Part shown: positions 58,176 through 64,000 of the stretch, piece after piece | Position numbering within the stretch: position 1 is the stretch's first letter | Layout of the letters: each line of letters starts with the position of its first letter | Assembly: GCA_021292165.1 (NCBI GenBank) | Contig: CM037879.1 | Coordinates: 250,089,438-250,153,437, forward strand | DNA: 64,000 bases | Direction: 5' to 3' | Origin: Shinisaurus crocodilurus | Taxonomy: Eukaryota > Chordata > Lepidosauria > Squamata > Shinisauridae | Made by a program: the position numbers and the translations under genes | Notes under the pieces: generated by a model | Told to the model about the DNA's origin: nothing | Database searches by the model: none | Seen by the model: the letters and a program-made list of their open reading frames with translations, nothing else

Positions 58176-59300
58176 TCACTGTAAAATCGATGAGAGCAGA
58201 CTGCCAAAAGTGCAGTCTGCTCGAGCCCAAACATCCAGGTGATAGTGCTGGATAAATGTAGATGGGGAAGATGAGGTCACAGCTCTACAAAGGTCCAGCA
58301 ACGGGATCCCATGGCCAAACGCCACCAAGGTGCACACTCCCCTCATACAGTGGGCACGGACTTGACCCAACAAGAGAGATTGTAAGCCAACCTGATGGAG
58401 TGGATGACCCAAGCGGCAAATCTTTGCATCAAGACTGGCAATCCCACGCTCTTCTTCCCATAGCAGATGAACAGTTTGTGGAACTGAGGGATGGATTCAG
58501 TCTGAGCCTTATAGAAGGCCAGGGCTCTCCTGACATCGAGAGCATGCATAGTCCTCTCAAGTTGCGTCGAAGGCAAAGGGAAGAAAGCTGGGAGAACCAT
58601 ATCTTGATTCAAATGAAAAGAAGAGATGACCTTCGGCAAGAAGGCAATATCTGGCCGCAGAACAACTTTGTCCTGATGGAATGTCAAGTATGGCGGGTTG
58701 ACTCAGAGGGCACAGAGCTCACTAGCCTGGCGAGCTGAAGTAACCGCCATCAAGAATGCTGTCTTCCAAGTCACCAACTGAAGATCTGCCGTTCCATCGG
58801 CTCGACAAGCTTGGAGGTGAGAGCATGTAGGACAACCTGAAGACTCCAGCTTGGGACCATGGAATGAACTGGAGGGATGAGGTTGCGAAGACCTTTAAGA
58901 AATTGTTTGACTATCGGGTGCTAAAACAGAGTCCTGCCCTCGAGGGTAGGGCAATAGGCTGCCAGTGCTTCCAGGTAGACCTTGATGGAGGAGAGCTTTA
59001 AGCCCTTAACCATCAAGATATGGAGGAAATGCAGGACATCCTGAAGAGGGCAAGATATCAGATCCAGCCCTGAAGAAGCAGCAAAGGTGACGAAGACAGA
59101 CCATTTCCTAGTGTAGGATCTGCGGGTCGCTGGCTTTTGGGCTGCATCCAAGACTGCTTGGACTTCAGCCAAGAAAGAGATGGGGGCAGGAGTCAGCAGA
59201 TCCTCCATGCCGTGAGGTGAAGAGTGTCGAGATCTGGGTGGCATATCCGACCTCAGTCCCTGGTCAGCAGCTGTGGAAACAGAGGGGGTGACAATACTCC
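58176..59300 (-). pseudogene. DIRS tyrosine recombinase (copy 2)
   Basis: The N-terminal core-binding part reads ATRRSYTRKWSVFVTFAASS and LQDVLHFLHILMVKGLKLSS (about 59130-58980). After frame changes the catalytic part has LERTMHALDVRRALAFYKAQ (about 58530), then HCMRGVCTLVAFGHG with an HxxR box. It ends with SSPSTFIQHYHLDV, where the Tyr would be the nucleophile. The order and spacing fit a DIRS recombinase that inserts a circular DNA copy. A frameshift near 58380 separates the mid part from the HxxR block, so the protein is not functional. The C-terminal end is followed closely by the internal complementary region. Confidence 0.85.
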
Positions 59301-59303
59301 CTG

Positions 59304-60900
59304 TCAGATAGATGTAGGAGAGTTGCAAACCATGCCTGCCTCGGCCACCACAGGGCAATGAAGATGCAGTAGGTCGCTTCCGTCTGGTATTTTGGCCAGC
59401 ACCTTCGTCAGGAGAGGAAGCGGGGGGAAGATGTAAAATAAAGTCCCCTTCCACAGGTGCTGGAATGCGTCTCCCAGTGAATCCGGATCCTGGCACGCCC
59501 GGCTGCAGAATAGTGTGCAAGCCGTGTTCTCCGCTGTTGCATACAGGTCCACAGCAGGGGCACCCCAGTGATCTAAGAGGGTGCTTTGAACTTGAGGGTC
59601 GAGACTCCACTCATGCGACCATAAGGTGGCCCGGCTGAGGGCATCCACTAGCACATTGTCCTTCCCGGTGATGTGTATGGCCATGAAAGACATCCGGTGA
59701 GGGATGGCCCAGTCGAAGATCCTGAGGGTAAGACGGTTGAGCCTGGAGGATCGGGTGCCATCTTGTTTGTTTAAGTATGCCACTACAGTTGTGTTGTCCA
59801 TAACAACCTGAATCTTTTGCCCCTGCAGATCAGATTCGAGGGCTCGTTGGGCATACCAAACAGCATGGAGTTCCAAAATGTTGATGTGCTGCAGCCTCTC
59901 TTTTTGGGACCAGAGGCCCTGGACAATCCTGTCGCTGCAGTGAGCTCCCCATCCCAACAATGAGGCATCCATCGTCAGAGTCATGGTCGGTCCCCGAGGG
60001 AGAAAAGGGAGACCTGCAATAAGGTTGTCCTCCAGCATCCACCATCGAAGGGAGAGGTGAACAGTGGGAGGCAGCGACAGGTAAGTCCTATGGGCATTGC
60101 GCTTGGGATGAAATGCATGGAGGAACCAGGTCTGCAGCGGCCGCATGCGAAGATGTGTGAAGGAGACTGTCAAAATCAATGAAGCCATGAACCCGAGGAG
60201 ATGCTAGATCGAGTGAGCGGTAGCTCCGGTGGCCTTGGAAAGTCTTTCGGAAAGAGAAAGAATCTCCTGCACTCGATCCCGAGGCAGGAATGCTCACCCC
60301 ACAGAAGTGTTGATGACTGCTCCAATAAATTGGATGTTTCTCAATGGAACTAGGACAGAATTCTCCCAATTCACATAGAATCCCAGTTCAGCCAGAAGAT
60401 CAAGCATCGATGTCAGAGCTCGTTGTAGCCCTTGCTCCGTCGAGTCCACGAGTAACCAGTCATCCAGGTAGGGGAAGATTTGTATGCCCCAAGATCAGAG
60501 GTGGGAACATACCACCACAATGCACTTGGTAAAGACTCAAGGAGCTGTGGAGAGGCCAAATGGGAGCACCGTGAACTGGAAGGTGTCTTGTCCAATGCTG
60601 AATTGGAGGAAACACTGGCTGTCCCGGTGAATGGCAATGTGGAAATATGCGTTCTTCAGATCGATGGAGGCCAGCCAATCACCCTTGCGAAGGAGCGGCA
60701 GGATCGACTGCAGCGCGGCCATCCTGGATTTCTTGGGAGTGATGAATCTGTTGACTACCCACAAGTCCAGGATCGGATGAAGCCCTCCATCCCTCTTCAG
60801 CACCGTAAAATACCTTGAGTAGAGGCCTTCCTGCTGTAGATGAGTGGGAACTAGATGGATCGCTCCCTTTTGTAGCAGGGAAGTCACTTCTTCTCACAGC
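59304..60900 (-). pseudogene. DIRS reverse transcriptase and RNase H (copy 2)
   Basis: The RT begins with GAIHLVPTHLQQEGLYSRYF and SIDLKNAYFHIAIHRDSQ, reaches VLPFGLSTAP, and in a shifted frame has the catalytic YLDD at 60459-60470 (PYLDDWLL). RNase H follows in an 885-bp open stretch: MDASLLGWGAH (first Asp), NILELHAVWYA (Glu), VVMDNTTVVAYLNK (second Asp) and DALSRA (last Asp). The DIRS-typical tail WGAPAVDLYAT ... GDAFQHLW ... FPPLPLLTKVLAKI follows. Key catalytic residues are therefore kept, but at least two frameshifts break the reading frame (between VLPFGLSTAP and YLDD, and near 59360). The enzyme would copy element RNA into DNA. Confidence 0.88.
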
Positions 60901-60999
60901 GGGATGGACAGCCATGTGGTTTGGATGCTGAGAAAAGGAGGGAGAGCGTCAAACTCAATCCTGTACCCATGCTGGATGAAGGAAAGTACCGTACACAGC

Positions 61000-62817
61000 G
61001 GTCCGATGTTATCTGCTCCCAAGATGGTAGGAAGGGAGCCAGTCTGTTGCCAAAATATGGATGGTCATGGAGCGAGCAAAGAACAGAGTCAAAGGCACCA
61101 CTTGGAGGCATAATCCCCTCCCTTACGGGAGCCCCGGTACCGAGGTTGGATGTCAGGTCGCCTTGGTACTGAAGGCTGCTGTGGGCGAGGACAAACTAGC
61201 TGCCGCCGCCACTGACAGAACAAGTACAAGTACGAAGATGGTTGTTGGAACCACCTCCTCTGGCACTATAGTCGAGCCGGAGGTGGTGGTCCAAGTCCCA
61301 TCTTCTTGCCCATTGTTTTGGCCTTCTGGATGGTGTCCAAGGATTCATTGGTGGAAGCATTGAAAAGTCCTTCCCTGTCAAAGGACAGATCTTTGATCCA
61401 GCTCCTCATCTTCTAGGTCAGGGCTGTGGATCATAGCCAGGCATGCTGGCGCAGAGCCATGGAGCCTATCATAGCCCTGCTGTGATGGTACGCCTGATGA
61501 TGAGCAGTGTGCATCTGTTGCCTGGCCAATTTGGAAGCCTCCTCTTGAAATACCTGCACCAGATCCCTCTTGTTGTCGGGTAGGTAATCACACAGGGACC
61601 CGACCTTTTCCCAGAGGAAAAGTTGCTATCTGGCCATGGTCGCCTGGTAATTCGCCACCCAAAGACCAAGGGAAGTGGAGGAGTAAATCCTGCATCCAAA
61701 GAGGTCCAGGCGGTGCCATTCCTTGTCCATGGGTGCTGAATGCTGCTTGCTGGATCTGGTTTGTGATGACTCGACAATAACAGAATTCAGCACCAGGTGG
61801 GAGAAGAGGAATTTGGCACAGTCCACTCGGACCCGATACATGGCCTCGAGCCACTTGGCGGTGGCAGGTGTTGTTGCCAGCATCGACCAAATCTGCTGGG
61901 CCCTCTGGAGAAGGCTCAGCAGGAAGGGAATCGCTGTCGGCGCTGAAGCCTCCATATAGACCGTGTCAAAAATGGGGTCCTGCTGCTCCACCTTCTTGGT
62001 CTCGATCCCAAGGGAAGTCCCCACCAAATCCTTGTGGATAGTCGTGGTACTGGTGCACCCGGTATGGTATGTCGTAAGGGTGCCTGAAGGACCAGGCATC
62101 CCAGTAGAAGCCACGCTGGGGCGGGGCAGACCAGTCCAATCTGTCTCCCCAGTCTGACATCGGGATCAATGACGAGCTTCTGAGTGACGGGTTTCCCTCG
62201 AGACCAACCATCGATCCCGAGGGTGAGAATCTCGAACCTGAGGCACCTCCTGCTGCACTTCCTGGTGTCGAGATCTGTCTAGTGTGGGGGAGATATCCAC
62301 TATCTCCCCCTCTGACATGGATGCAACAAGTGGCAGCGACATCGGTACCAAGGAGTCCTTCAGTACCAACAGAGTCCCAGCTAGGGCTTCTGGAGCCGAT
62401 TTCAAAGGCTTCTTCTCCTCAGCCTCTTTAGCCTTCTTGGCCTCCTTTTTGCACCTGCGGCGCTTGGCATCATCCTTTTTAGATTGAGCCTTCTTGGCGA
62501 TTTTCTTCGCCGAAGCGAAAGAAATGCTACGCCCCTCCACGGTTTGCACTTGATGGGGTGGAGTGGCTGGAGGAGCAGCTTGCTGTTCAGTCATGGAGGC
62601 CGGGGTGTCCACTGCCTCTAGGGCCTTGTGCCAAAGGAGAGCCTCCAGGTGGTCAGCCCTGTGCCTACGGGCCTGGCAGGCGGAAGCCTGGCAGTGGGGG
62701 CAGGCATCTACCACATGCCCCTCACCAAGGCAGAGGAGGCAAAAGGAATGTCCCCATTGGTGGGGGGTAGTTTTGCCCCACACTTGTCGCATTTGCGAAA
62801 TGTGGCCTTAAGAGGCA
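61000..62817 (-). pseudogene. DIRS gag (copy 2)
   Basis: The likely start Met is at 62815-62817 and gives MPLKATFRKCDKCGAKLPP. A frame change near 62745 leads to HSFCLLCLGEGHVVDACPHC, a CX2CX4HX4C zinc knuckle. A Lys-rich stretch (KKIAKKAQSKKDDAKRRR) follows, then an acidic part with SMSEGEIVDISP. After another frame change at about 62140 comes the conserved C-terminal block (LFSHLVLNSVIVESSQ and RIYSSTSLGLWVANYQ) and a decayed basic tail. The product would be the nucleic-acid-binding structural protein. Copy 1 at the window start lacks the zinc knuckle but has the same C-terminal block. Confidence 0.8.
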
Positions 62818-63009
62818 TTGCCTCAGAAAAGGAAAGGAGAGCCTGCATGGCTCGTAAAGTAAATAAATAAAAATATAAGATAAAGATGGAAGAATGATAC
62901 TAGAAGATACAGATAGAAATAAAGGAAAAAATAAAGTATTTTTCCTCAGCAAGCACACCCAAAAAATGAGCAGAAGTTCCCAACGTCTTGCCACAATGGC
63001 GGTCAAAGA

Positions 63010-63165
63010 GGAACTGAGGGATCGGGCGGGAACCCACGCAGACATGTGCAGTGAGACAGTGGGGCAGGGGTTCCCGCCTGACTTTCCTCTGCTTTAGAAG
63101 TTTCCCAAATCATCTACGCACAGGCACAGAGCCCATATTTGTGATGCACAGAGACCACGAAGAAG
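63010..63165. repeat. DIRS right inverted terminal repeat
   Basis: Inverse of the left ITR, with the outer CCACGAAGAAG end also found in the internal complementary region. In element orientation this is upstream of gag. Confidence 0.9.
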
Positions 63166-63169
63166 TTCT

Positions 63170-63812
63170 CATAATTTCAGATACTGACTTGCCTTTGTAA
63201 AGGTAGTGGTTGGACAGTTTGTTGGGTTGGATTTTAGAGCAATTTTCCACGAAAAATATTTTCATTTCAATTCTGTTCTCAATAGTCCCTGAATAAGAGT
63301 TTTGTTCAAAACGTGTATGTTAGACGTTTTATAAATACCCCCAACCTGGGTTGTTTTTTTCCTACACCCTTGGAATTCTTTCCCCCTTTTTATGCCTGGG
63401 AAAGGGTGGAGCCTGGTAGCATTTAAACCCTTCATTGGGAACTCAGAATTGCTGGTACTGTACATTTCTCCACATCAGTTCCCAGATGTCCTGCAAAGTG
63501 CCAACTTTCCTGGGTTTCTTTTCTTGCCCCTGGACCACTCTTCTGCTCCTTACATGTTTTCACTACTGCCTGCTCAGTGCTCAACCACGACATGCTGTTT
63601 AAATGCTCAGTTTGCACAGCTGTTATGGCCAATAATAATATTGGCCTTCCATGGACTGGGCTGGGGTGGAGCATTTATGAGGAGCTTTAGGTGTGTGGAG
63701 TTGAGGGGAAGAAAGGACTTGACACGATGGGTGGGACTTTTAGCGCCCCTCCCCCTTTGGGGAGGCACCAGCTGCCCCTGGCTTCAGGTTTCAGACTCTG
63801 AACTCTATACCA
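63170..63812. other. Intron with no recognised gene
   Basis: No exon or named repeat was seen between the DIRS element and the last MITE. The 146-codon plus frame (63392-63832) runs into the MITE and has no motif. Confidence 0.4.
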
Positions 63813-63940
63813 CAGAGATGGGGAACATGTGATCCTCCAGATGTTGTTGGACTGCAACTCCCATTGCCCCTTACCACTGGCTGTGCTGGCTAGGGCTGAT
63901 GTTGCTGAACATCTGGAGGGTCACATATTCCCCATCCCTG
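63813..63940. mobile_element. Palindromic hAT-type MITE
   Basis: CAGAGATGGGGAACATGTGA at the left pairs with the right end TCACATATTCCCCATCCCTG. The target duplication is worn. Confidence 0.8.
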
Positions 63941-64000
63941 ATTTATCAGAAACTGAGCGCATGTGGGATCACAAAAAATAAACAGTCCTGCATACAGTTA

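Larger units (their letters stand above)
57708..63165 (-). mobile_element. Nearly full-length DIRS retrotransposon (copy 2)
   Basis: About 5.46 kb, transcribed on the minus strand in the order gag, RT, RNase H, tyrosine recombinase. Inverted terminal repeats lie at 57745-57889 and 63010-63155. An internal complementary region at 58042-58135 repeats the outer ends of both termini. These are the hallmarks of DIRS1-type elements, which use a circular intermediate and a recombinase in place of an integrase. All coding regions have frameshifts or stops, so it is inactive. Confidence 0.92.

Noticed and set aside
58921..59610. Single continuous recombinase protein from the first Met of this frame
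   Set aside because: The first part of this frame overlaps the RNase H tail in another frame and does not resemble a recombinase. Only the later part (from about 59200 downward) is real recombinase sequence.

Overview
The window looks like intronic DNA of a squamate reptile, most likely a lizard. Three things point there. It carries several copies of the tRNA-derived Sauria SINE, whose 3' end resembles the Bov-B LINE. It has many CR1, L2 and DIRS retroelement remnants and many hAT and Harbinger-type MITEs. The single clear host coding segment is vertebrate. That segment is one exon of GRIN2B (NMDA receptor subunit GluN2B) on the minus strand at 9528-10126, with a good splice acceptor and donor. 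No other GRIN2B exon was recognised, so 1-9527 and 10127-64000 are read as the introns on either side. No rRNA gene, functional tRNA gene, CRISPR array or bacterial-type operon is present.

Layout. 1-165 is a short CpG-rich segment. 170-2660 is a truncated DIRS retrotransposon (gag plus the start of RT, minus strand). 2660-9527 is intron with a 395-bp foldback element, a Sauria SINE, a TA-flanked MITE and a hAT MITE. 9528-10126 is the GRIN2B exon. 10127-30000 is intron with L2, L1 and CR1 remnants, Sauria and 5S-derived SINEs, MITEs and microsatellites. 30090-34190 is one CR1 LINE split by at least four later insertions: a Harbinger-type MITE, a Sauria SINE, an unclassified 380-bp piece, and a 2-kb TIR element that holds an LTR-like segment. 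34190-51380 is mostly unremarkable intron with MITEs and small repeats. 51381-54220 is a nested pair: a palindromic MITE split by a 2.69-kb hAT element that carries a CpG island and the last part of a transposase. 56425-57041 is a hAT element with a small TA-flanked MITE inside it. 57708-63165 is a nearly full-length DIRS element with inverted terminal repeats, an internal complementary region, gag, RT, RNase H and tyrosine recombinase, all broken by frameshifts.

The genes do not form a pathway. GRIN2B contributes one exon, and nearly all other recognisable coding sequence is decayed mobile-element protein. The strongest biology is structural: target-site duplications that prove insertion order, the complete DIRS end and junction architecture, and a composite SINE with a 5S rRNA head and a CR1-like tail. 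Most assignments come from reading translated motifs and repeat ends by eye. Family names are from memory and no database search was run.
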